From Holothuria scabra (taxonomy: Eukaryota; Echinodermata; Holothuroidea; Aspidochirotida; Holothuriidae), in assembly GCA_037179385.1 (NCBI GenBank), contig CM074184.1, positions 11,674,001 through 11,738,000 of the forward strand: a DNA stretch of 64,000 nucleotides, read 5' to 3'. Under the pieces are notes generated by a model. It did no database searches and was not told the DNA's origin. It saw nothing but the letters and a program-made list of their open reading frames with translations. Position 1 is the first letter of the stretch, and each line of letters begins with the position of its first letter. A program made the position numbers and the translations under genes. Below, one piece after another: positions 11,301 through 21,094 of this stretch.

Positions 11301-12450
11301 TGCATACAGCAAACCAGCAATCGGGATTTACCTGGTTTGATGGAATCTTGGTTACATATAGGGGTCTTTTAACTCGACTAATTTAGGGCTGCATCATTTT
11401 TGTCAAAAACTCATAAAATAAGATAGCAACCCCCAATAACCCGGAAAATGTTTCATTTGATAGAAAAAACATTGCTCTTCCTCATTAACGTTTTACCACA
11501 GTAGTCGGATTCTGGTGAAATTTTTCATTTTTTTCAAAATCGTGACATGATTCGAAAATTCGTGATTTCTCGGTTTTTTTTTAAGTAAAGATTAACAAAA
11601 AATCTGGTCGGAACTGTGTGTGGGATGGCCAAACGACAATCCGTCCTCTTCCGCTATCTTCATGTGGCGAGGTTTCAGCTCGATCCATGACTCTTTCATG
11701 GAAACATTTCAGAAAAACCTCCAAAAATCATGATTTTTCTTCAAAAATTAACTCTTTTTCCCTCTTATCAATAAAAAAACCGAAGTTAGCCCCCAAAACG
11801 ACCAATAACCTCGGCCGACCCCTCATTCAATAGCCCGGAAAACCTCAACCTAGCCACGAAAAATACAACACTTGGTACACCAAATTTGTCCAATCTTATA
11901 ACAGGAATCAGTCATTTCATCTGAACAGTAAAACAGTTCTTAGCATAGTCTCCGTGATCCCGTTAGGACATTGATTCATAATCGTGGACAGACTCATTAT
12001 TGGAGGAGTGAACCAAATTAGAAACCGACTAAATTTTGAACTGTGAGTGTTTGATACTTAATACAGTTGCAATTGTATTAGGGGTCAAATTTATTTGTGA
12101 GTCAATCATTCATGTGTGATCATTTCAAGGAGACTATAATGATTACAGTTATCAATCACCCTCCCAGATACAGTTAATCCTACGCCTGAATTTCCTCTAT
12201 TGGTATGCACCAGATTGCGCCATTCTAAGTTGAAAAATTGCAAAGTTCCCTACCATGGGAAGGGGCCCCCTCCCATGCGCACCCTTCCTTCTGCTACTTC
12301 GTGGCTTCGTCCACAACAATTTCCTCACTCACATGCTCGAATTTCAAAACGCATCCCCCCCCTTTTTTTTACAACGTTACAGTCTATTTTACAAAATCAA
12401 TAACCAAAAAACCTTGAATGGTGTGTAGCCAATATGCATACATCATCTTG
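8320..12450. other. Non-coding region with fragments of dispersed repeats
   Basis: I see no gene. Recognisable pieces are the copy of the 2908-3060 repeat at 10372-10500, a possible transposon end ACGCCTATG near 9238-9246, and a CCGCCACTG end near 11085-11093. Neither end has a partner or target duplication that I could find. The stretch 11240-11300 is rich in short CTAG/CCTAGG palindromes. Confidence 0.35.
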
Positions 12451-12493
12451 AAAAAATTGAAAATGAATGTAAATGAAATTAACTTTTAAGTTT

Positions 12494-13127
12494 TTACAGG
12501 AAACTGAAAACAGATCTATATTCATCCTCCTTTGTTTCGTCGTTATTCTTTTTTAAAGTAAAAATTTCCACTTCAGTATTAAACTTAAACTTATAGTAAA
12601 ACGTTGTTGCATCTGGTATTGTACTGTTTTGTTTACAAGAATAAATAAAATACAAATGAAAAAATTGATGATATTCTTCTTCTAATTTCTGTTCGCAGAA
12701 TGTTGTCTCATTTAAATTACATATGTTAGAAATGAACAAATTTCCTCCCAAATCTTTTCACTTTAGGACAAAACCAAAACAGATGTTCTAAAGTTTCATT
12801 CTCTACTTTACAAAAAGAACAAACAGGTGAGTCTTTGATCTTAATACGAAATAAAAAATCATTAGTACCAATAATTCTATGAAGGTATCGAAACTGAAAA
12901 TATTGAATCTTTGCATCCCGAGCAACAACAAATGGTGTGGTAAAAATAAATTTCCAATTTAAGGTGTAACAAATATTTGCAAAGTGATTTTCCCATTTTA
13001 CTAAAGCTTTAGGTTTCAGCACGTTACGTGAAAGTATAGACTTATACACAAATTTTGAAGACCTCTTTGTTAACTGGAATTTTAAGAGTTGGCATTCATT
13101 TAAATTAAGGCCGCCACTTGCAAACAA
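12494..13127 (-). pseudogene. LINE ORF2 C-terminal domain
   Basis: The reading includes WENHFANICYTLNWKFIF and QYFQFRYLHRIIGTNDFL, followed by a Cys/His motif (C-x2-C-x8-H-x4-C in CSFCKVENETLEHLFWFC). That motif is the hallmark C-terminus of Tx1/L1-type ORF2 proteins and probably binds nucleic acid. A frame shift near 12730-12750 separates it from the last ~80 residues. Confidence 0.65.
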
Positions 13128-13333
13128 ATTTGTCTTCCATGTAGAGGGGATTGCACAAATAATACCATAATATAATGTAAAAGGGAAGTTGCTAATATTA
13201 TACTTATCTACAAAGTTCTTATAAGGAATGACTTTACCTTCGGCATTAAAAAAATCCCCGACCTTGTAAGCACTGCGTTGCTTTAATACGTCATAATAAA
13301 CTACACGTTTATCAGTTTTAATGTAATTTTCAT

Positions 13334-14944
13334 TTAATACAAATTGGTCTGCAAAATCCCTTTGAGGAGTACAAAAGTTAAATTCTGCCCAGGCATCACA
13401 GACACCACGGTTAAAAAAAAATTGGATACGGGAATGTCACCATTTCTAAAGTTACAAGAGAACAGGAATTTTTCGCCATAGTTACGCAGACAATAGTTGA
13501 AAAGAAGCTTCCATGGTCGATCATGATCATCTACGTACATTTTTACCCAAGTAGTTTTCAGACCTTTTGCAAAAACATGTATGTCTACCATATTCAATCC
13601 CCCGTCACCCTTAACATTACAAAGAATCGACCTCTTAATCTTATCACGCTTGTTACCCCAAATGAAATTAAAGAATATTTTATTCAGTTCATCTAAATAG
13701 TGTTTGGGTGGGTTGGGAAGTACAGTAAACAAGAAAACAAGTTGAGAAATGGCAAAGGTTTTAATTAAAAGTACCTTCCCGACGGGAGTAAGATCCCTTA
13801 AGGACCAAAGTTGAAGAATATTTTTAATGCGAGAAAGTTTAGGTGTATAATTTAAACGAAAAAAGTCGTCTTTGTGGTGAGAAAAGGAGATACCTAAATA
13901 CTTTACCGTGGGCGTCAAAGTTGAAATGAGTAAGATATACCGGGTGCTGCTCAAATAGAGGGCCGAGTAAAAACAAATGCGACTTTTCAGAATTAATTTT
14001 AAGACCAGAGCTAATGCAAAAAAGTTGTAACACATTCACAACTTCCTTCAATGATGACTCTGATCCATCAGTGATAATGACAGTGTCGTCGGCATACTGG
14101 GAGATTTTAAGAGATTCACCAGAAATCAAGATCCCCTTTATAACTTGGCTCGACTTAATCAAAGCACACAAAACTTCAGTACATGTAATAAAAAGGTATG
14201 GGCTCAAGGGGCAACCTTGACGCACACCGCGAGATACTCTAAAACAAGCAGATAAATAACCATTGTTTGAAACACATGATGTAGCATTACTGTATAAAAC
14301 TTTCACCCAATTTTTAAATTGAGGGCCAAAATTAAAGTAATCAAGTGTACGCTGAATAAAACACCAATCCAAACGGTCAAACGCCTTCTCAAAGTCCAGG
14401 AATAATAAAGCACCCTGGATAGATTTCTCATTGCAATACAAAATAAGATCTTGTATAAGTCTAATATTTTCGCCTATAAATCTACCTTGTAAAAAACCTG
14501 TTTGCTCATAACTTATAATAGAGTTCAAAACACCTTTCATACGAGAAGCAATACACTTGGCAGCAATCTTATAATCAGTATTCAATAAAGCAATTGGAGG
14601 CCAGTTTTTAGATACCGTGTATCCTTACCAGATTTTGGAATTAAAGATATAACTGCTCTACCCTGTTCGTCAGCTAAATAACCCTTGGTAAAAGCATAAT
14701 TAAGGGAATTGACAACAAGTTGCCCTATACAATCCCAAAAGGTGAGATAAAATTCAGATGGGAGGCCATCCGACCCCGGAGATTTATTTCTGGCCATGGA
14801 AAGAAGCACCTGGCGACAATCAGACATATTTAAAAGGCCTTCACAATGCAACTGATCTCTGGCAATTTGTATAGAACAATCAGTACATGATCGTATGAAA
14901 TCAGTGCATGAACGTATGAAATCAGTACGTGCTGATAATTCCAA
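13334..14944 (-). pseudogene. LINE reverse transcriptase domain
   Basis: Three overlapping frames together give the RT: NKSPGSDGLPSEFYLTFW (fingers), then RGVRQGCPLSPYLFITC and the catalytic QYADDTVIIT (YADD codons at 14096-14085), then SGLKINSEKS. After these come the thumb-like VKYLGISFSH region and FFNFIWGNKRDKIKR. The catalytic aspartates are present, but frame changes near 13850-14030 and 14580 break the protein. The function would be target-primed reverse transcription. Confidence 0.75.
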
Positions 14945-15424
14945 TTTGTATAGAAGCTACGTGCAGTAACATTATTGTCTTTCTTATAGAGAGCAGAGTA
15001 AAACTTTTTCCCTTCCAGTAAAATATCTTCAGGACTTGTTAACACCTTATTCTCCGCAGTGATCAGTTCGTTAATAGTACTAGAGAATTTATTACGTTTT
15101 CTAACCCTAAAAAATATTTTGTGTTCTTTTCCCCTTCTTCAACCCATCTTGCACGCGAACGAATTATAATCCCTTTCAGCCTAAAGTTATAAAATTGATC
15201 AAGTTTTGCCCTAGCATCATACAGTAGTTCTTTAATGTCATGTGAGGGGTTCGTCGAATAAAGTTGCTCATACAACTGAACTTTTGCAAGAATCTATCTT
15301 TCGTCAATTTTACGGACCCTTGCCCGCATCTTAGAGTAGTCAATAGAAACAGATCTTATATTAAGTTTGCACAATTCCCATAATAGACTAGGGGTGGCCT
15401 CAATGTTTGAGGCTACGGTGTCGT

Positions 15425-15958
15425 TCACCGTATTTTTATCATCTCACAATAAGCATCGTCAGACAACAAAGAAGTATTAAGTTTCCAAACACCCGGTCCC
15501 CTGGGATTTCCTAAAAGAATCTTTATGGTAACGCTATCATGATCAGAGCCAAAAATTGGAGAAATATTACCATCCATGACACAGTTCCTTAAAAAGGAAG
15601 AAATTAAAAAGAAATCAAGCCTACAATGAATCGACTCATCAGCATTTGAATGCCACGTGTAACGCTTTGTGTGTGGGTTACGTTCCCTCCAGATATCTAT
15701 TAAATTATGAGTTTGAACGCACCTTGCCACCATATAACGGGTATTGAAATTTGTGGAAGGACGCCCACCTTTTTTTTATCAAGATCCAAGTTCCAAACAA
15801 AATTAAAATCACCTCCCCAAAAAACTGAGTCACAATTAGCATTTCTAAGATGACTGTCAATGCATTTAAACACAAAGGGATGATCAACATTTGGACAATA
15901 AATATTGACAAGACAAAACGCATCCCCTCTTGAAAAAGCTGGTGACGGCCCTGTGATG
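15425..15958 (-). pseudogene. LINE endonuclease (EEP family) C-terminal part
   Basis: The readable parts carry FWGGDFNFVW, RLDFFLIS and FGSDHDSV. These are the GGDFN, RLD and SDH motifs of apurinic-type endonucleases in L1/Tx1 elements, which nick the target DNA. A change of frame at the A-run opposite 15770-15777 splits it. The N-terminal third with the first metal-binding residues is missing. Confidence 0.65.
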
Positions 15959-15959
15959 T

Positions 15960-16815
15960 TAATTTAGTTAACGCTGATATTTATTTCATTAGTGATGACA
16001 TTAATCATGTTATCATTACTGGTTAGGAAGTAAAATACAACGGACCATTTTGAGAATTTTTCACTAATTTTGTTCGCAGAATGTTGCTTTTCATTACATA
16101 TGTTAGAAATGATCCCTGAGCTTTTCACTTGTTCCGCGAAACTCTCCGCGCTGTCGTACAACTCAAGTTCCACGCGCTGCCGTACAAATTGTGCGGCAGC
16201 GCGTGGAACAGGGCGTGCCAGCGGGTGTCAGCGCGCGGAATAGTAGGACCAATATGGAGGGTGTACGCAAATGTGACACTGAGGTAAGGCTTCTGTTACA
16301 ATTGTCCCTGGTACTAGATCTTGAGTCGGTCTGTATATAGACGAATCGGATTAGCTCAGTACATAGACGAATGCGATTAACGCTTGTTTTTAGTGACTGT
16401 AGGCCGCCATTAGTGGGGTCCATCAGCCAAAAATCGTCTTTTTTTTATTGTTTACATGAATTTCAAACCCTCATATTTAGTGAAATTGGAGAATTTAAGA
16501 TTCAAATTCGTGTACCACCATTCCGACAGAGGTAAACAAGGAAATCGAAAGATTTAAAGGTGACGGGCCGGGCCCCAGTTATGGCCGACTGAAATCAGAC
16601 CATCACTTGCTGTCCGGATATATAGAACCTCGAGTCGGTCACTACGCACAGGCTAACGAATGACTTTGAGTAGTAAGTGTTTTATTACCCCAAGTATCAA
16701 TTGGTTGACCAATGGTTACACAATTATTTAATGTAGATATCAATTCAATGCAGATAAAATTCTGGAGGCAGTCTATAGGTTAACAAAAAGTTTAAGTAGT
16801 AGGCTAAGGAAATTA
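15960..16815. other. Intergenic repeat fragments beside the LINE
   Basis: 16065-16113 closely resembles 12682-12735 inside the LINE (TTCGCAGAATGTTG and ACATATGTTAGAAATGA in the same order). This is a separate small fragment of a related LINE 3' end. 16395-16630 is a dispersed repeat with a second copy at 26915-27140. No gene is seen. Confidence 0.45.
16395..16630. repeat. Dispersed repeat, copy 1 (copy 2 at 26915-27140)
   Basis: This copy shares long blocks with 26915-27140 in the same order and orientation, including CATTAGTGGGGTC, ACATGAATTTCAAACC and AGTTATGGCCGACT, and a block in AGACCATCACTTGCTGTCCG. The type of element is unknown. Confidence 0.6.
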
Positions 16816-16823
16816 AATTCCAC

Positions 16824-18594
16824 CAGTGGCGTAGCCGGGATGGGATTTTTTTTTTTTTTGGGGGGGGGGGGCTAGGTAGCAAGTGGGGGGGGGGCTGGTA
16901 CCTCCGAGGGTCAGGCACGGAAAGACTATCTAAGCGGAGCGTCACCATCGGTTGGCGCGGAGCGTACAAGAAAATTTTGGGCTTTAAAACCCCTCCAGAT
17001 GGCCGGAAACGGCACTTCCCATGCTTTTTAAGCTGGATGTACCCAGCCTTGAAATACGAATCTCATGTCTGCGACTTCTCAAATAATGAGAGTAAAAAAT
17101 CAATCTATGAAAAATGGTAATATATACACTTTTTAGGGATCCCACAACTGGGCACTTGTGATCTGTGGCCTGGGGGATGAGACTAAAGGGAACCGGTATC
17201 TCCCTTTCCCTTGGGAAAATTGTAAACTTCAGAAGAACGTAGATCGCAAACTTGCGGCAATATTTGAATCTAAGCGGAGCGCCACCATCAGTTGGCGCGG
17301 AGCGTACAAGAAAACTTTGGGCTTTAAAACCCCTCCAGATGGCCGGAAACGGCACTTCCCACTTGTTTTAAACTGGATGTACCCAGCCGCAAATGCGAAA
17401 ATATTTGAACGGATTTCAGCTTACCTAAGGCAGTACCTTACCCTTTTACAGGAAAACCAAAAGTAGTTGTTTCCCCCTCTGAGAAACTCTCTTTGCGTTA
17501 GATTTCCTAGATGCAAAATAGTGCTATGTTTGGCAAAACTTTGAACTGATTATAGGCCTAAGTTTTAGGATTTTCCCTTTTTGGGGAGCATGAAAAATAT
17601 CAAAATATTTTTAGTTTTTGTAGAGATGTACAAGAGACATACATACTTCCAAAGAAACAATGTGCAAATGGTGCAGTATTTGTTCATCGGTACATTACGT
17701 AGTCAAATTAAAATACTACGAATAATTCTCTCAAAATAATTGAACCGCAAAGCAGAAGTATGGATCATGTGGGAAACACATGAAATCCTGACCTTATGGA
17801 CATTTTACAAATCCCCCGGACGCCAGTGCCAACTAGTAAAAAGAGGAATTGTCGAAAAAAATCGTCCTACAGTGGCACTTGTCATGGGCAGGAGTGAGGC
17901 AATTAGCCAGGCAGAAAGGGTCTTAAACTGGGCCGAACCTCTCACCCCAATCTACAATTTTGGTACCCGTTACCAAAATTCTCAATTGGCTCAGCTCTTT
18001 GATTGACAGCTAATTCAAACAACTTCAGATTGCCAAAGCTTACATTACACAGCATGATCGGTGTTGAGAGTGTTTTGCTTATATAAATTGAGTGAGTTTC
18101 TTTACTCACCCTGAAGCAATAAACTGAGATTGTGTCTGGATGAGGATGAATTTCAGACAATTGTGGGACGGGCTTCAGTAAGAAGGTTAGGAGAATTGGT
18201 ACTGTTTGGGGTGAGAGAACTGGGCCTTAAACCTAACAAAGTCACATTAAAGATTGTCGTCGAGACTTTCGTGACATCTTCGAAGTGAAATGCAATAAAC
18301 GACAGTGCAGATCACAAACGGTATCTAATTTAGTGAAAGTAGGCATTTTGAAGTTATTACTTGATTTCATACGTGCGCACAAAATGTGTTTTACACACAT
18401 TCATCCATGTTTTTTTTTTAATTTTTACACATTTTATTTATTTACTGTTTTGAAGGAAATACTTCAAAGTTTATTTCCGTTCAAACATTTTGTTTTTTTC
18501 CATTACTTTATAAGGATGCAAAAAATCTGGGGGGCCTGAAGAAAATCTGGGGGGGGGGGGGCTAGGCCCCCAGGCCCCCCCCCCTACGCCACTG
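16824..18594. mobile_element. hAT-type non-autonomous transposon, 1.77 kb
   Basis: The terminal inverted repeats are CAGTGGCGTAG (16824-16834) and its exact complement (18584-18594). They are flanked by an 8 bp duplication with one mismatch, AATTCCAC and GATTCCAC (16816-16823 and 18595-18602). CAGTGGCG is a typical hAT end. The interior contains a ~120 bp repeat in two direct copies (about 16925-17048 and 17272-17390, marked by GCGGAGCG and GGCCGGAAACGGCACTTCCC) and a nested TTAA MITE (17927-18226). No transposase is present. Confidence 0.8.
17927..18226. mobile_element. TTAA-flanked MITE, family A copy 1
   Basis: The element is bounded by TTAA at 17923-17926 and 18227-18230. Its ends are inverted repeats around GGCC...CCTCTCACCCCAA and TTGGGGTGAGAG...GGCC. 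It is closely related to 61354-61648, in opposite orientation. TTAA targets are used by the piggyBac and Kolobok groups. It has no coding capacity. It lies inside the 16824-18594 hAT-type element, so it inserted later. Confidence 0.7.
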
Positions 18595-18602
18595 GATTCC
18601 AC

Positions 18603-18923
18603 AATGTGGCATACAATGTGCACAGGGCATGCAACATGAAAGTCATATCATGACATGTTGTACAGTAGTTGCAAAAACATGATTCCTTGCAAGTGCCCTA
18701 TCCGGAGTAGGAAGCAGTATGAAAGCACCGCCGGAAAATTTTGGGTCTTTTAACTCAGTGTCACATTTGAAAATATGCCGGATCCCCCAGCCCCCAGCAA
18801 CCCCCCCTCACTAGCGACCTGGGCAAAAAGTTATATTCATGCTGGCCGGTGGTAATATTCAATCCGGATCACCTGACTACTATGACATATAGATACACTT
18901 GCGATAAATCCACGCGGTTGCAG
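18603..18923. other. Non-coding spacer
   Basis: Nothing recognisable is seen beyond short C-rich runs near 18787-18812. Confidence 0.3.
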
Positions 18924-19215
18924 CCCTGGTACAATTCCAGTTGAACCCAGTTACATCGGGTTCAACTGGATCCAGTTAGAACCCAGTTAGAAACAAGTTG
19001 AAAACCAGTTAAACCCAGTTTACCTTATGTGGGAATTGGAACAAATTCAACTGGGTTGAATCATACTCAACCCAGTTGAAAGCTGGTAACCCAGTTCAAC
19101 CCAGTTGGTTTTATATGGGATTTGGAACAAGACTAGCTGGGTTCAACGTTCAACTGGGTCCCAGTTGAACCCAGTTGAATTGGTCATCTGGGTTCAACTG
19201 GAATTTTTACCGGGG
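18924..19215. mobile_element. MITE-like repeat built of CCAGTTGAAC units
   Basis: The ends are inverted repeats: a CCNGGTANNAATTCCAG-type terminus followed by TTGAACCCAG at 18924-18950, and its complement at 19189-19215. Between them the decamer CCAGTTGAAC/GTTCAACTGG and variants occur about twenty times in both orientations. A duplicated GGAATTGGAACAA/GGATTTGGAACAA block is also present. No target duplication is evident. Confidence 0.55.
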
Positions 19216-20120
19216 AGGGTATTCTGCAATTGTGCCTTACTCTGAATTTCGGAATAAATTCAGGTAAACTGTGACAAGCTTCATATCTTCGGAACCTAGC
19301 TCTTGACTTTTTACTCGTCGGGTTTCCGGATAATTTCCTAGCCTCAGATTTGGAGTGGCTGAAATTGGTGTGGATTAAAGTGTGCTCCTAGCATTTGGAC
19401 TGTTTCTATCTCCAGTAGGGATTTTTTTCAATTCCTGGGGATGTAAATGTGTTCAGAAATGCCCGAAATTGTCCAATATCCAAACTCTTTCAAGCATTGA
19501 AAGCATGGAAAAGTATCATGGTAAGAGTAACATAGTTACGAAAATTCAGACAGATAAAAAAATCGCGACATACTGGGTAAGCTCGTGGCTTAATTCTTGA
19601 GCCTGTTCTTAAATCTAACACAATACCCGACATGATCGATTATTTTAATAGCTTCAGATCTTTGCCGAAAAACAGAAAACGCTATTTAAAGTGAAATTTT
19701 CATGGAAAATAACAAAGATCTGCGACATATTTGGGTAGAATGTGAAAAAACAACGGTTTTCATCACCCCGCTTCATACTGTAGTCTTGCAAAAATTGCCC
19801 GAAATGGTCAAATGTTCGGGGAAAGTTTAAAAATGCCTGGACCTTTTCAACTGCCAAATTAATTCAACGGACAGACAGGATGATCAGGATGTTCAGGTGC
19901 CCAACAGTTTGCCATCTATCCAGCTCCATAGCCAAATACGGGCAATGGTTAGGAAAATTGGGAAATTTGTTTTTCGATACTTTAATGATGCATTGTGAGA
20001 ATCCCATAAGTATGCTTGAAAATTTATTAAAGCACACCTTTTAACGTGACAATTCTGTCAATAAGTGTTACTAATAAAATAAAAAATAATTTACTTCATT
20101 TCATCCAATAGTAGTGCGGT
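19216..20120. other. Non-coding repeat-derived sequence
   Basis: No gene is seen. GCCCGAAAT motifs (near 19462 and 19798) recall the interior of the 6390-7833 element, so this is probably old transposon sequence. Confidence 0.3.
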
Positions 20121-21094
20121 ACACTTTATCTGATTTTTCTGATCAAAATAGGGACTGCTAAGATCCCCTTAGGCGTACTTTTTTCATAAGTAAAATCATA
20201 TACAGTGGGAAATTTGGGCAGTCGCACAATTTAGCCAAGAGTCGCAATAGAGAAAAATTCACTAGCATGTTTTCAATTCCGTTTTGTAGTTTTCCCTCAA
20301 AAATATTCGTGACAATTACACCGATTGGTAGTAATACATTTTATCTAGTAATTTCCTGATCAAATAGCGACTGCTTAGATGCCCCTATAGGCCTGGGAAA
20401 TGTCATTTTCGACTGTCTCAGCTAGGCGTCCAATTTTTCAAAATTTTCTTTTCGCACCGAGTTAACCAGTGGTGGAACTCCGTATAGACAGTCTTTCAAG
20501 CAGAATTTTCGTTTCAAGTGAACGTTTTTTGGAAACGGAACCCTGAAACAGCGACTGTAAAGACCCCCTATAAGCATAGGAAATGACATTTTTGACTGAA
20601 GGGTCAGATTTTTCAAAAGTTCCTACACGTTTCTCGCAAACTTATGATGGTGCTCCACTTAGACCGCTTCATAGCAGAATTTAAGTTGCAATTGAACATT
20701 TTTTGCAAAAAGAAACTCAAAATAGCGACTGATAGATTCCACTATAAGCCCGCGAAATTCTATTTTCAACTGCCTAAGGGGTCGGACATTTCAAAATTTT
20801 CTGTACACTTCGGGCCAACTAATGATGGCGCCCCCGCTTAGTCTTTCTGGCCGAATTTTAGTTTGGAGTGAACGTTCATCTGCAAATGAAACTTAAAATA
20901 GCGACTGCTTGGATCCCCTTTAAAAGCATGGGAAATGCCATTTTCGACTGTCTAAGAGGTACGAATGTTCAACTTTTCTGGACACTCCGCGCCAATCAGT
21001 GGTGACGCTCCACTTTGACTGTCTCACGGGCAGAACTAAATTTTTCGAGCAAAAATCTTCTGCCCCCAAACTGCAATGCTCCCCTACGCCTATG
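20120..21094. repeat. Degenerate ~178 bp tandem repeats ending in a transposon-like terminus
   Basis: Two landmarks recur in step. AATAG(C/G)GACTG occurs near 20148, 20364, 20550, 20724 and 20898. CATTTTCGACTGTCT and variants occur near 20403, 20586, 20761 and 20938. This gives four to five diverged monomers spaced 174-215 bases. The array runs into CCCCTACGCCTATG (ending at 21094), which looks like the right end of a hAT-type element related to the one at 6390-7833. No left end was found. Confidence 0.5.

Larger units (their letters stand above)
12450..15958 (-). mobile_element. Decayed Tx1/L1-type LINE, 5' truncated
   Basis: Minus-strand reading gives, in order, an endonuclease fragment, a reverse transcriptase and a C-terminal Cys/His domain, which is the ORF2 order of L1/Tx1-type non-LTR retrotransposons. 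Frames are broken in many places, so it cannot be active. The 5' end of ORF2 and all of ORF1 are missing. The exact 3' boundary is uncertain, since neither a tail nor a target duplication is obvious. Confidence 0.75.
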
